From NCBI RefSeq assembly GCF_002218045.2, contig NZ_AP018686.1, forward strand, positions 620,001-684,000: a DNA stretch of 64,000 nucleotides, in the 5' to 3' direction. This document shows positions 54,863 through 63,968 of the stretch, in pieces (positions within the stretch are counted from its first letter, which is position 1; every line of letters begins with the position of its first letter). The position numbers were made by a program, and so were the translations under genes. The notes beneath the pieces are model-generated. The model had not been told where the DNA came from. It made no database searches and was given only the letters and a program-made list of their open reading frames with translations. The stretch comes from Vibrio rumoiensis (GTDB taxonomy: Bacteria; Pseudomonadota; Gammaproteobacteria; Enterobacterales; Vibrionaceae).

Positions 54863-55296
54863 TATTATGCATCCCCTCAATAGCTCAAAGACTTAAACCA
54901 TAAGACATCTATTTATCACCAAACCCAAAATGTTAGAACTCTCGAATCATTAGAACACAATATACCCAGCGACTAAAAACTGCTTAACGTATCAGCCTTT
55001 CCTGGGTTTGCAATACAACGTCCAAATAACCACCATAACTAAAGTAAAGTAGTGTTTTCTTTGGTATGTGATAAATCTGCCACATGCACAACTCAAGCTC
55101 TTCCCCTTGTTCAGAAGACCCACTTGATAGCTAGAAGTAATAATAAGTGGAAGTTGGATGGGGTTAGATTCTATGAATTAAGCCATTTCCTGAGAGTTAG
55201 CCGCTAATGTTACACTAACCACGCTTTGGGAGATCCTGAACGGCGCTCCTACACCGCTTTTCAGCGATGACGGAATATTTTTTATCAGAACCCGTT
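54863..55296. other. Gene-free stretch with repeat-like sequence
   Basis: 434 bases with no supported gene. The right end holds GGGAGATCCTGAACGG with TTTTCAGCGATGACGG (about 55229-55272), an imperfect palindrome of the GAGATCC/GATGACGG kind common between bacterial genes. It is followed on the plus side by a T-run. It may serve as the 3' hairpin of blc. Otherwise nothing is recognised. Confidence 0.45.
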
Positions 55297-55839
55297 TTAA
55301 TCTAATCCACTAGTCTGATCCACAAAGATCAATTGCTTAGTATCAAAGCCCTTCTCTTGACTTATTTTGATGAACTGTTGTTTTACAGAATCATCGACGG
55401 TTGGGGTTCGGGAGAGTAACCATAGGTACTCATGATCGGGGCCGGAAATAAAGGCGTATTGACCAGCGGGATCTAGGTAGAAAATTACGTATGAGCCGTA
55501 GAAAGGCCCAAAGAATGAGACTTTTAAGTAGCCTTCATTGGGTTCGTTAACAAAATAGGCTTTGCCTTCCGCTTGCTGCCATTCGCCCTCTTGTGCTGAA
55601 TAACCACGGTTAATGACTTTTACCCCACCATCTTCTTTAAATGAATATGTCGCCGTGACATGGGTTAACCCACGTTCAAAAGAGTGATCAAGACGAGCGA
55701 TTTCATACCAGGTGCCGAGATATTCATTCACGTCAAATGTTTGAATTGGTGTAACCGACTTGGGCATGCCTAAACAGCCGGCCAGCAACAACACCAGCAA
55801 TACGGGTAATGCTTTAAGGTAAAGCTTGAATAGGGTCAT
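55297..55839 (-). CDS. blc: Outer-membrane lipoprotein Blc (bacterial lipocalin)
   Basis: A 180-residue lipocalin. The lipoprotein signal ends LLAGC (Cys22), the first structurally conserved region is YLGTWYEIARLDHSFERG, and YAFISGPDHEYLWLLSRTP is the third. It binds lysophospholipids or other lipids at the outer membrane and is usually stress-induced. It lies 69 bases downstream of the SMR exporter gene in the same direction, possibly co-transcribed. Confidence 0.92.
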   Translation of the reverse strand: MTLFKLYLKALPVLLVLLLAGCLGMPKSVTPIQTFDVNEYLGTWYEIARLDHSFERGLTHVTATYSFKEDGGVKVINRGYSAQEGEWQQAEGKAYFVNEPNEGYLKVSFFGPFYGSYVIFYLDPAGQYAFISGPDHEYLWLLSRTPTVDDSVKQQFIKISQEKGFDTKQLIFVDQTSGLD

Positions 55840-55908
55840 ATAACGTCCTTGTTTTTGTCTTACTCCTGAGTTTGATACTTTATGAACCGCATGAGGTATT
55901 TGATCAGA

Positions 55909-56241
55909 TTAATGTCCACCTGTTTTTGAAAAGATATTAATCACCACTACTCCTAACAGAATCAACGCCATACCGAACATTGCCGGAATATCTAGCTTTT
56001 GGCCATGTACTATCCAACCAACGGCCGCAATTAATACGATTCCTAGTCCTGCCCATATTGCATACGCGATACCGACAGGCATGGTTTTCAACGTTAATGA
56101 TAAAAAATAAAAAGCGGTGATATAACCGAGCACCACCACAATTGAAGGTACTAACTTGGTAAAGCCTTCACTTGATTTCATCGCCGAGGTTGCAATCACT
56201 TCAGATACAATTGCGGCCCCTAAAAACAACCACTGTTTCAT
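55909..56241 (-). CDS. Small multidrug resistance exporter (EmrE/Qac subgroup)
   Basis: A 110-residue protein with four membrane helices. The essential Glu14 is in the AIVSEVIATSAMK motif; AYAIWAGLGIVLI and VVVINIFSK are typical of the EmrE-like subgroup rather than SugE. It works as an antiparallel dimer that exchanges protons for quaternary ammonium cations. Divergent from dadA. Confidence 0.9.
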   Translation of the reverse strand: MKQWLFLGAAIVSEVIATSAMKSSEGFTKLVPSIVVVLGYITAFYFLSLTLKTMPVGIAYAIWAGLGIVLIAAVGWIVHGQKLDIPAMFGMALILLGVVVINIFSKTGGH

Positions 56242-56554
56242 ATAGCCTACTTGTTAAGTTACTCAATAAAGAACGAATTTTACCCTATTATTAAAATAAG
56301 TGCCCTTTTTCAGTTCAATCATAAAGAAAAATGATAATTAAAATCGACGCAAACGCTATCGTTTTATCTGCTTACTCATTTATTGACCAAGATCCCACTT
56401 TGTAGCACGTCAAAATTTAATATTTTTTAGTCTATTAAATTTGATTTTTATCAGAGTTTTAGTCTGCACTTTTAAAAACAACAAAGCACCATTCTCCTGA
56501 TTTTGGAATAAACTTGGATTTATACATTGTTATGGTTCGAAATTAAGGAAGATC
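56242..56554. other. Divergent promoter region between the SMR gene and dadA
   Basis: 313 AT-rich bases, with T-tracts such as those around 56420-56460. Lrp control is known for dad operons, but I see no site clear enough to mark. No small gene or RNA recognised. Confidence 0.4.
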
Positions 56555-57814
56555 ATGAAAGTAGCAATTTTAGGTGGTGGCGTGTTAGGTGTGGCAACGG
56601 CTTGGTACTTAGCGAAGTCTGGACATGAAGTCACGGTGATCGACCGTCAAGCGCATGTAGCCGAAGAAACCAGCCACGGTAATGCAGGGATGATATCGCC
56701 GGGATACAGCTCTCCTTGGGCGGCACCGGGTGTTCCTTTCAAAGCCATTGGTTGGATGATGCAAGACCTTTCACCTTTTATGATCAATATGAAAGAGCTC
56801 GATGGTTATACCCTTTCATGGATGAGTAAGATGTTGGCGAACTGCAACACTAAAAGTTATCAAACCAATAAATCGCGCATGTTACGAGTGGCTGAATATA
56901 GCCGTGATTGTTTTGTCGATATTCGTAAAGAACTCAACCTTGCTTACGATGGTCGCCAAAAAGGTACTTTGCAGTTATTCCGTAAACAAAAGCAGATTGA
57001 TGCGCTGCAAAAAGACATTGCGGTGCTAAAGCAACTTGGTATTCCTCATCAAGCGTTAGATATGCAAGGCTGTATTGAACATGAACCCGCGCTCGCCAAT
57101 GTAAGGGACAAATTTGTCGGTGGTTTACGCTTACCGGGTGATGAAACGGGCGATTGCTATAAGTTTACTTCCGAGCTTGCTGCGCAATGTGAAGCGCTTG
57201 GGGTGAGGTTTATGCTCAATACCAATATTGAACATTTGGTGGAATCGAACGGGAAAATTGTTAGCGTTAAAACCGATAAAGGTGTTCTCAAAGCCGATAC
57301 CTTTGTTTGCGCGCTAGGAAGCTACTCGCCTAAATTGATGAAACCTTTAGGGCTCGATCTGCCGATTTATCCGATTAAAGGTTACTCACTCACCTTACCG
57401 ATTGAAGATGAGTCGCGTGCACCTCAATCAACCATTATGGATGAAACCTATAAAGTGGCAGTGACTCGCTTTGAAGATCGCATTCGTGTGGGCGGTACCG
57501 CAGAAATCGCTTCGTTTAATTTAGAACGTCCGGTTAAGCGTCGAGCGAGTATCGATTTTGTCATTCAAGATATGTTCCCGGGTGCGGCAGATGTCGCAAA
57601 AGCGGAGTTTTGGTGTGGCTTACGCCCAATGACGCCAGATAGCACCCCAATTTTAGGTGGCACCAAGTACTCCAATTTATATTTGAATACTGGACACGGC
57701 ACTTTAGGCTGGACAATGTCGTTAGGCTCTGCCAAATTCGTGGCAGACATTATCAATAACAAACAGCCGGATATTGATCCAGAAGGCTTATCCATCGAGC
57801 GATACTATGGCTAG
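56555..57814 (+). CDS. dadA: D-amino acid dehydrogenase DadA
   Basis: A 419-residue flavoprotein. The N-terminal FAD motif is GGGVLGVATAWYLAKSG with the Glu/Asp end of the second strand (VTVIDRQ), and the FAD-pyrophosphate contact is ETSHGNAGMISP. GLRPMTPDSTPILG and LNTGHGTLGWTMS near the C-terminus bind the flavin ring. It oxidises D-alanine to pyruvate and passes electrons to the respiratory chain. AAGGAAG precedes the ATG. It overlaps the alanine racemase gene by eight bases. Confidence 0.94.
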   Translation: MKVAILGGGVLGVATAWYLAKSGHEVTVIDRQAHVAEETSHGNAGMISPGYSSPWAAPGVPFKAIGWMMQDLSPFMINMKELDGYTLSWMSKMLANCNTKSYQTNKSRMLRVAEYSRDCFVDIRKELNLAYDGRQKGTLQLFRKQKQIDALQKDIAVLKQLGIPHQALDMQGCIEHEPALANVRDKFVGGLRLPGDETGDCYKFTSELAAQCEALGVRFMLNTNIEHLVESNGKIVSVKTDKGVLKADTFVCALGSYSPKLMKPLGLDLPIYPIKGYSLTLPIEDESRAPQSTIMDETYKVAVTRFEDRIRVGGTAEIASFNLERPVKRRASIDFVIQDMFPGAADVAKAEFWCGLRPMTPDSTPILGGTKYSNLYLNTGHGTLGWTMSLGSAKFVADIINNKQPDIDPEGLSIERYYG

Positions 57815-58901
57815 ACCAACCAAAGCAAGCATTGATCTTGCCGCCTTTCGACATAACTATCGTGTTGCCAAAACGCAATCACCGAGCTCACAAGCGGTGG
57901 CCATCATCAAAGCCAATGCTTATGGGCATGGTGCGATTGAACTGGCTCATGCATTGACCGAAGCGGATGCATTTGGTGTCGCTTGTATTGAAGAAGCCAT
58001 CGAACTACGCGAATCGGGTATTAAGCAGCCGATTTTGTTACTTGAAGGTTTCTTTGAAGAATCCGAACTTGAGCTGATAAGACAATATGATTTCTGGACC
58101 GCTATACACAGTCCAGAACACATTGATGCGTTAGAACGCCAACCAGTATCAAGCAAGGTATCGGTTTGGTTGAAATTAGACAGCGGTATGCATCGTTTAG
58201 GATTTACCCCGCAAACCTACCCTGCGGCATTCCAGCGATTAAGCGCCCTGCCTCAAGTCAGCCATATTGTGCACATGACGCATTTTGCTTGCGCTGATGA
58301 AATCGAAAAATCGATGACGCACGCTCAACTGCAGGTTTGTGATGCAACATTCGCGAATTTAGACGCTCATGCCTGCAGTTTTGCCAATAGCGCCGCGACT
58401 CTTGCTCACTCAGCAAGTCATACTGAGCACCACGGGGGTTATACTCGCCCGGGCATTATGCTGTATGGCGCGGATCCTTTGTCTGCGCCTAACTCGGCCT
58501 CTCAGCAATTGATTCCGGTGATGACATTATCATCCAAGATCATTGCAATTAGAGACGTGCCCGCTGGGGACGCTATTGGCTATGGTGAGCGCTATCGTTG
58601 TTCACACAATATGAGAATTGGTACCGTCGCGATTGGTTATGCTGATGGTTACCCAAGGCATGCCCAAGATGGTACACCGGTTTTAGTGGATGGCATTCGC
58701 ACGAGCTTAGTGGGTCGCGTTTCTATGGATATGTTAATGGTCGATCTCACGCATATTCCTGATGCTCATATTGGTTCATCCGTTGAACTGTGGGGAAAAA
58801 CCATTAAAGCCGACGAGGTGGCGCGTTATTGTGACACTATCGCTTATACATTATTTACGGGGATCACACGCCGCGTTCATAAAGAATACATCGAAGGCTA
58901 A
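57807..58901 (+). CDS. alr: Alanine racemase (catabolic, DadX-like)
   Basis: A 364-residue PLP enzyme. PLP is held by Lys35 in IIKANAYGHG; the catalytic Tyr is expected in IGYGERY, with supporting motifs GGYTRPGIMLYG and GRVSMDM. It converts L- to D-alanine for DadA. The start at 57807 overlaps the dadA end, and the protein begins MARPTKASID like its homologues. The gene pair is the classic alanine-catabolism operon. Confidence 0.93.
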   Translation: MARPTKASIDLAAFRHNYRVAKTQSPSSQAVAIIKANAYGHGAIELAHALTEADAFGVACIEEAIELRESGIKQPILLLEGFFEESELELIRQYDFWTAIHSPEHIDALERQPVSSKVSVWLKLDSGMHRLGFTPQTYPAAFQRLSALPQVSHIVHMTHFACADEIEKSMTHAQLQVCDATFANLDAHACSFANSAATLAHSASHTEHHGGYTRPGIMLYGADPLSAPNSASQQLIPVMTLSSKIIAIRDVPAGDAIGYGERYRCSHNMRIGTVAIGYADGYPRHAQDGTPVLVDGIRTSLVGRVSMDMLMVDLTHIPDAHIGSSVELWGKTIKADEVARYCDTIAYTLFTGITRRVHKEYIEG

Positions 58902-58915
58902 GTGGTTAAAGCCCG

Positions 58916-59815
58916 TTAGATTAAATGATGGCGCCCAACCAAAGCGGGCAACGCTTGCTTGGTAAATTCCATGAATGCTTTATCCGCGACCGATAAATAA
59001 CCCGCTTTGCGCCATGCCATACCGATTTTAAGCGTGATTGATTGTTCAAATGGAATGCCAATCACGCCTTTTTCTTGCTCTGTCACTAACTTCAATAATG
59101 CCCCTATCGCAAAATCTTTTTGCACCACTTTTAGGATCATCGGAATAAGATTGGTTTCAATCGATATATTCGGCTCTAGACCATGCTGAATACATAATTT
59201 GTCCACCATTTCCCGATGAAAATAGCCCTTTTTAAACATGATCAATTCTTGAGAAAAGAACTCATGAATAGAGATCGTTTGTTGCGCGGCAAAGTCATGT
59301 TGTGGGCTTACAACGGCCAACATTTCATCTTCAATTAAGGGCTCTATTTCTAATGAATCGGGGACGCTTTCATTGAGTATCACACCAAGATCTAGCTCGC
59401 CATCGATCAGCATTTTTCGAATGGATTGAGTGCCTGCGTCAATAATGGTCAGCTTCAAACCAGGGTATTGTTGCTTAAATGCCATCAAAATATCAGGAAA
59501 AAAATACGAGCCCATCATACTTGGCACGCCCAGTCTTACTTCGCCTTTAACTAGCCCTTTCAATTCTTGCATTTCCAGTTCAGCGTCTTGGAGTTTTTGC
59601 AATATCTGTTTCGCATGGTTGTACAAGCGCGTGCCTTCATCGGTTAACTGTACGCCTTTTTCGTGACGGTGTAACAGCGTTAAACCAATCGATGACTCCA
59701 ATTTTTTCATTGCCACACTCAAGGCTGACTGGGCAACATGCAGCGCCTCTGAGGCTCGGCTAAAGCTTTTCAACTTTACGATGGTAACGAAATAATGTAA
59801 GGCTTTGGTATTCAT
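58916..59815 (-). CDS. LysR-family regulator (YnfL-like) divergent from an MFS gene
   Basis: A 299-residue LysR regulator. The helix-turn-helix is in KSFSRASEALHVAQSALSVAMKKLE, and the effector domain has GVPSMMGSYFFPDILM. It starts at 59815, where GAGAAACC precedes the ATG; the frame extends to 59866. It is 150 bases from a divergent MFS transporter gene, an arrangement like E. coli ynfL-ynfM, and very probably regulates it. It converges on alr with a 14-base gap. Confidence 0.87.
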   Translation of the reverse strand: MNTKALHYFVTIVKLKSFSRASEALHVAQSALSVAMKKLESSIGLTLLHRHEKGVQLTDEGTRLYNHAKQILQKLQDAELEMQELKGLVKGEVRLGVPSMMGSYFFPDILMAFKQQYPGLKLTIIDAGTQSIRKMLIDGELDLGVILNESVPDSLEIEPLIEDEMLAVVSPQHDFAAQQTISIHEFFSQELIMFKKGYFHREMVDKLCIQHGLEPNISIETNLIPMILKVVQKDFAIGALLKLVTEQEKGVIGIPFEQSITLKIGMAWRKAGYLSVADKAFMEFTKQALPALVGRHHLI

Positions 59816-59964
59816 GGTTTCTCGCATTTTAATCCGATGGTTGGTTTGGTCCGTTGATCTAGTCACTTAGATCAAAAACAGATACCAACTATAAATTTAA
59901 TATATTTTATATATAACAGGTAAGTTGATAAAATTCTGTTATCGTCCTCACTTGAGCACCGTTT

Positions 59965-61215
59965 ATGTTAAGTAAATCGTTTGAAAATCATCCTATCTCA
60001 GATCAAGCTACACCGTGTGAGGCAACTGAGAACGCTGATCCGAAATCACTCAAAAAAGTCACTTTCGGCTTATTCATTGGTTCTTTCATTTCATTTTGTA
60101 ATCTCTACTTATTCCAACCACTTCTACCGTTAATTGCTCAACATTATCAAGTCAGTGCCGCTCATGTTAACTGGGTACTGGCAGCCGCGACATTAACGCT
60201 CGCACTCTCCTTGTTACCTTGGGCTATCTATTCTGAAAAGATCGGCCGTCGCAAAATCATGTTGTTTAGCTTATACGCTTCACCCGTCGTGGGTTTATGT
60301 ATTCTTCTGTCCGATCAGTTAGGGTTACTTATCGCCTCACGTGCACTGATGGGGATTGCGCTGTCAGGCTACATTTCTGTTGCGGTGGCTTATATGGCCG
60401 AAGAATTTAGCCCAAAAGTATTTTTACTCGCGGTGGGTTCTTATATTGGCGCCAATTCATTGGGGGGGATCACTGGCCGAATTTATGGTGGTGTGGTTGG
60501 TGAATGGCTCGGTTGGCAAACGGCGGTCATTGGAATGGCCCTATTTAGCCTTGCTATCGCTATTTTAGTCACGCTCTGGGTGCCTGCGCAGAAAAATTTT
60601 GTGGCCAAAGAAACGTCGTTATCCAGCCATTTAAAAGATGCGATGCGCCACATACAAACGCCAAGATTGTGGATGGCTATGTTGATTGGCGGGCTAAACT
60701 TTGCGCTATTTGTGAATCTCTACACTGTGATGGGCTTCCGTTTAGTGGCTGAACCCTTCTCTCTACCCGTCGGTATGGTATCGCTGATCTTCCTTTGTTA
60801 TTTAACCGGCACGTTAACCTCAAAACTCAGTGGCCAATGGAGCCTACGCTTCAAACCCACCAGCGGTATTGTTTTGGGTACGCTTGTCAGTCTATTAGGT
60901 ATGCTTATTGCCCTGATCCCCAATTTATATGCGATGTTTATTGCGCTTATTTTAATCAGTGGCGGCGCTTTCTTCACTCATTCATTGGCGTATGCCTGGG
61001 TCAGTTCAAAAGCACAACAAGCTAAAGCAAGCGCAACCGCCTTATACCTCGTTCATTATTACGCTGGTGGCAGTTTAGGAGGGTTTTACTTAATCTATTG
61101 CTGGCAACATGGTGGCTGGTTGACTGTCGCCCTTGGTGGCAGCTTGCTCTATATCGCAATTCTCATGCTCACATATAAATTAAATACGCTTGAGGATACC
61201 AATGTACGCTCATAA
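59965..61215 (+). CDS. MFS transporter (YnfM-like)
   Basis: A 416-residue, 12-helix major facilitator. The A-motif-like loop is YSEKIGRRKIM between helices 2 and 3, and the N-terminal cytoplasmic tail is about 35 residues. GITGRIYGGVVGEWLGWQ in the middle of the N-half is typical of the YnfM/arabinose-efflux-like group. Substrate unknown. Paired with the divergent LysR gene. Confidence 0.87.
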   Translation: MLSKSFENHPISDQATPCEATENADPKSLKKVTFGLFIGSFISFCNLYLFQPLLPLIAQHYQVSAAHVNWVLAAATLTLALSLLPWAIYSEKIGRRKIMLFSLYASPVVGLCILLSDQLGLLIASRALMGIALSGYISVAVAYMAEEFSPKVFLLAVGSYIGANSLGGITGRIYGGVVGEWLGWQTAVIGMALFSLAIAILVTLWVPAQKNFVAKETSLSSHLKDAMRHIQTPRLWMAMLIGGLNFALFVNLYTVMGFRLVAEPFSLPVGMVSLIFLCYLTGTLTSKLSGQWSLRFKPTSGIVLGTLVSLLGMLIALIPNLYAMFIALILISGGAFFTHSLAYAWVSSKAQQAKASATALYLVHYYAGGSLGGFYLIYCWQHGGWLTVALGGSLLYIAILMLTYKLNTLEDTNVRS

Positions 61216-61282
61216 TTGATCATGACTGGAACACGGATTATTTGTTATCATCTGCCGCAACTTTTATTCACGAGGCAATGAC

Positions 61283-61858
61283 ATGCAATTTACCCTACTT
61301 TCTACTGAACTTTACCAGCACTTATATCGTGATATTACAGAATTTCGTTCAACGTTTGATCTCCCTGTTGCCGACTTAACTTCTCTCGACAACAAAGCCG
61401 ATACTTTGCATACCTCACTTGCTATCGAAGAGCTGACTGAATTAGCAGAAGCCGATTGTAAAACGGAACAGGCCGATGCGATTGTGGATACGGTTTATGT
61501 TTTAATGGGTCGTTTGGTCCATCGTGGTGACGAGCAAGTAACCAGCAATGTGGGTATCAGTTACATTATCGAATTATTGCTGCATGTGGCTAAAAACCGT
61601 GGCATTGAATTTTTACCATGCTGGGATGAAGTTCATTCAAGCAATATGAGTAAAGTTTGCCGCAACGAACAAGAATTCACTGAAACACAAGCATTCTATG
61701 CCAAGCAAGGTGTTGAGCTTGAAGGCGTGAAAAAAGGCGAATACATCATCGCAAAATGCGCAAAAGATGTAGAGATGCAAGGTAAGACCGTACGCAAAGG
61801 CAAGGTGCTGAAATCGGTTTACTACCGCCCAACCGATTTAGAAAAATTGACTCAATAA
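61283..61858 (+). CDS. MazG-like nucleoside triphosphate pyrophosphohydrolase
   Basis: A 191-residue all-alpha NTP pyrophosphohydrolase. The metal-binding EExxE...ExxD type motif reads IEELTELAEA with DAIVDTVYVL some 15 residues on. A C-terminal half (GEYIIAKCAKDV, GKVLKSVYYRP) extends the MazG/HisE-like core. It probably hydrolyses aberrant or surplus dNTPs. It is single. Downstream lies the candidate small RNA gene on the other strand. Confidence 0.83.
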   Translation: MQFTLLSTELYQHLYRDITEFRSTFDLPVADLTSLDNKADTLHTSLAIEELTELAEADCKTEQADAIVDTVYVLMGRLVHRGDEQVTSNVGISYIIELLLHVAKNRGIEFLPCWDEVHSSNMSKVCRNEQEFTETQAFYAKQGVELEGVKKGEYIIAKCAKDVEMQGKTVRKGKVLKSVYYRPTDLEKLTQ

Positions 61859-61874
61859 TCCAAGTTTAAAAGAT

Positions 61875-61975
61875 AAAAAAAAGCCTGTCTCAGATGAGGC
61901 AGGCGTATGTGTTAAATGTATGACTTTTACTAAAAAGTTATCTCTGTTAACACAAGGTAGGACGAGAATGTATCA
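61875..61975 (-). ncRNA. Candidate sigma-54-dependent small RNA
   Basis: About 100 nt read on the minus strand from a predicted start near 61975. The 5' portion (CATTCTCGTCCTACCTTG) is open and rich in anti-ribosome-site sequence. A stem TTAACAC/GTGTTAA (plus-strand 61947-61953 with 61909-61915) encloses a hairpin ACTTTT/AAAAGT (61923-61928 with 61933-61938). A terminator hairpin GCCTGCCTC/GAGACAGGC (61904-61883) is followed by eight T. No reading frame of note. It lacks the Qrr core. Resemblance in size to TfoR cannot be tested here. Confidence 0.6.
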
Positions 61976-61983
61976 CTCTCATT

Positions 61984-62002
61984 AATGCCAGTTGTGTGCC
62001 AA
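61984..62002 (-). promoter_or_regulatory. Sigma-54 (-24/-12) promoter
   Basis: TTGGCAC-ACAAC-TGGCATT on the minus strand. The invariant GG (62000-61999) and GC (61988-61987) are exactly ten bases apart, and TGGCAC is perfect. Confidence 0.65.
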
Positions 62003-62115
62003 CTTTTGACAACTTCACATAAAAAACTTAACTCATTGTTTTACTAGATTATTTTAGAGTAATCATTTCTTTATTATTCCCGACACCGACCCTAACCCTT
62101 TATAGGTAGATTCTC

Positions 62116-62153
62116 TTGCACACATTTGGCGTGCTTTGCTCTATCAATGAGCA
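62116..62153. promoter_or_regulatory. Two tandem dyads, possible enhancer for the sigma-54 promoter
   Basis: GCAC-N9-GTGC (62118-62134) and TGCTC-N7-GAGCA (62137-62153) are both 17 bp, with centres 19 bases apart. They lie about 120-155 bases upstream of the -24 element, the usual place for bacterial enhancer-binding proteins. The second fits the TGC-N11-GCA geometry of NtrC sites. Confidence 0.45.
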
Positions 62154-62175
62154 TTCAAACCATCAGTACAAAAGG

Positions 62176-62937
62176 TTAATCAAACAATAAATGGGCTTGT
62201 CCTGCATGCTCAATACGCGTGACTTGGGTATTGAATATATCGGTGAGTAATTCCCCCGTTAATAACGACTTGCTTTCGCCCATCGCTTTCAATACACCTT
62301 CTTTTAACACGACCACTTTATCGGAATGCCTTAAGGTTCGATTCAAGTCATGATTCGACATAATGATCGTTAGCCCTTTCTTCGCCATCACATCGATCAT
62401 TTGGTATAGCAAACTTTCTTGGCCGACATCTAGCGGCGCGGCAGGTTCATCAAGTAATAGTAATTTAGCTTGTGGGTTTAACGTGGGCCACACTTGCAAA
62501 CATACTCCAGCAAGCCTGACTCGTTGCCATTCCCCACCTGATAAATGGTGAATGCTTTTGCCTAGCTTCTCGGTAATACACAGCTGGGTAGTAATCTCAT
62601 GGACCGCACTTTCTACCACATCACTCGCCATCTCTTTGGCAATGGATAGGGATAAATACTGAAAAACCGACATATTGAATGCTGGTCGATCGGACTGACA
62701 CAAATAAGCTCGAATTTTAGCTAATGCTTGCAGATCATAGTGAGTAATTGACTCACCGTTTACTCTGACATTACCTTGATGTGAAAGTAAGCCAGACAAC
62801 ACGTCAAGTAAGGTACTTTTACCACTCCCATTAGGGCCAATTACATGAATAATGTCACCCGGCTGTACCTGAAAGCTCATCGGCATAAGGCGCTTGGCGA
62901 CATGAAGATCATTAATATCAATCATAGCTTCACTCAT
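62176..62937 (-). CDS. btuD: Vitamin B12 ABC transporter ATP-binding protein BtuD
   Basis: A 253-residue ATPase of the FecCD-type importers. Walker A is GPNGSGKST (34-42), the signature is LSGGEWQRVRLAGV and Walker B is LLLLDEPAAPLD. The LSGGEWQRVRLA stretch and CLQVWP are BtuD-like. It powers BtuC to bring cobalamin through the inner membrane. It follows btuC by 35 bases. No btuF is in the window. Confidence 0.92.
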   Translation of the reverse strand: MSEAMIDINDLHVAKRLMPMSFQVQPGDIIHVIGPNGSGKSTLLDVLSGLLSHQGNVRVNGESITHYDLQALAKIRAYLCQSDRPAFNMSVFQYLSLSIAKEMASDVVESAVHEITTQLCITEKLGKSIHHLSGGEWQRVRLAGVCLQVWPTLNPQAKLLLLDEPAAPLDVGQESLLYQMIDVMAKKGLTIIMSNHDLNRTLRHSDKVVVLKEGVLKAMGESKSLLTGELLTDIFNTQVTRIEHAGQAHLLFD

Positions 62938-62972
62938 AGCAGTGGCTCGCTCATAAGGTTTGTTCTACTCAC

Positions 62973-63968
62973 TTAATGTTGGTCATGCCCACGCAGTAGC
63001 ATCCAAATAAACACTGGCGCGCCGATACTGGTTGTCATCACGCCGAGAGGAAGCTCTGCACTGGTTAACGACACTCTTGCCAATAAGTCGGCTAACACCA
63101 AGAGGCTTGCTCCGCATAGCGCTGACATCGGTAATAAATATCGATTTTCGCTACCAAAAACCAAACGAATAAGATGCGGAACCACCAGCCCAATAAAACT
63201 GATCACCCCACCAATGGCGACCGAACAGCCGACTAATATTGACACATAGATTATTAATTTCCAACGTAGAGCAAATACATCCAAGCCAAGTTGTTTGGCA
63301 TGTTGTTCACCGGCCATCAGTAGATCTAAATCACGACCTTTCAAACACAACCAAACGATACAGGGTAACATGATTAAGCCTAGTGAGACCTGAGCCCAAG
63401 ACACCCCGCCAATACTGCCCATCAACCAATACATTAAAATTCTAAGATTGAAATCATCACTAAAATAAAATGCCCAGGTTACGACTGCGCCAGATAAAAT
63501 CCCTAATGCCACCCCAATAAGCAGCAATCGCCCAGTGGTTAAACGCATCGCTTTGGCAAGAGAAACGATCAATAAGGTAAATACTAACGAACCGAGTATC
63601 GCCACAGCCATAGACCCTAGTGGCGACATTAACATGGGGAAGAAGAACAACGCGATCACCATTGCCAGGCTTGCACCACCTGAAATGCCAATGATTCCGG
63701 GCTCGGCTAGAGGGTTACCCAGTAATACCTGTAACGTTGCACCCGCTACCGCTAAGGAAGCACCTAATAAAATCGCCGCCATTAGTCGAGGCAAACGAAG
63801 ATTCACCAACACTTGTTGTTGTAAATCTGACATAGGATGAAAAAAAGACAGGGATAGATCACCAACCGATAAATAAATAGCACTCACGCAGGCTAAAAAG
63901 ATAGTGATTAAAATAAATGGCAGTTTCCAACGCTGGTGTTTGATGTGAATTAACTGATTGAATCGCAT
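62973..63968 (-). CDS. btuC: Vitamin B12 ABC transporter permease BtuC
   Basis: A 331-residue permease with ten predicted helices. Family motifs are RLPRLMAAILLGASLAVAG, NPLAEPGIIGISGGA and GVISFIGLVVPHLIR, the last forming the coupling region to BtuD. It forms the inner-membrane pore for cobalamin. Just upstream (63969-64000) is CACTTGGGTATA, similar to the intergenic repeats elsewhere in the window. The operon promoter is at or beyond the right edge. Confidence 0.92.
   Translation of the reverse strand: MRFNQLIHIKHQRWKLPFILITIFLACVSAIYLSVGDLSLSFFHPMSDLQQQVLVNLRLPRLMAAILLGASLAVAGATLQVLLGNPLAEPGIIGISGGASLAMVIALFFFPMLMSPLGSMAVAILGSLVFTLLIVSLAKAMRLTTGRLLLIGVALGILSGAVVTWAFYFSDDFNLRILMYWLMGSIGGVSWAQVSLGLIMLPCIVWLCLKGRDLDLLMAGEQHAKQLGLDVFALRWKLIIYVSILVGCSVAIGGVISFIGLVVPHLIRLVFGSENRYLLPMSALCGASLLVLADLLARVSLTSAELPLGVMTTSIGAPVFIWMLLRGHDQH

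Noticed and set aside
61875..61975. Identity of the candidate small RNA as a Qrr quorum-sensing RNA
   Set aside because: The conserved Qrr core (CUAGCCAACUGACGUUG) is absent; only the sigma-54 promoter and size are shared.
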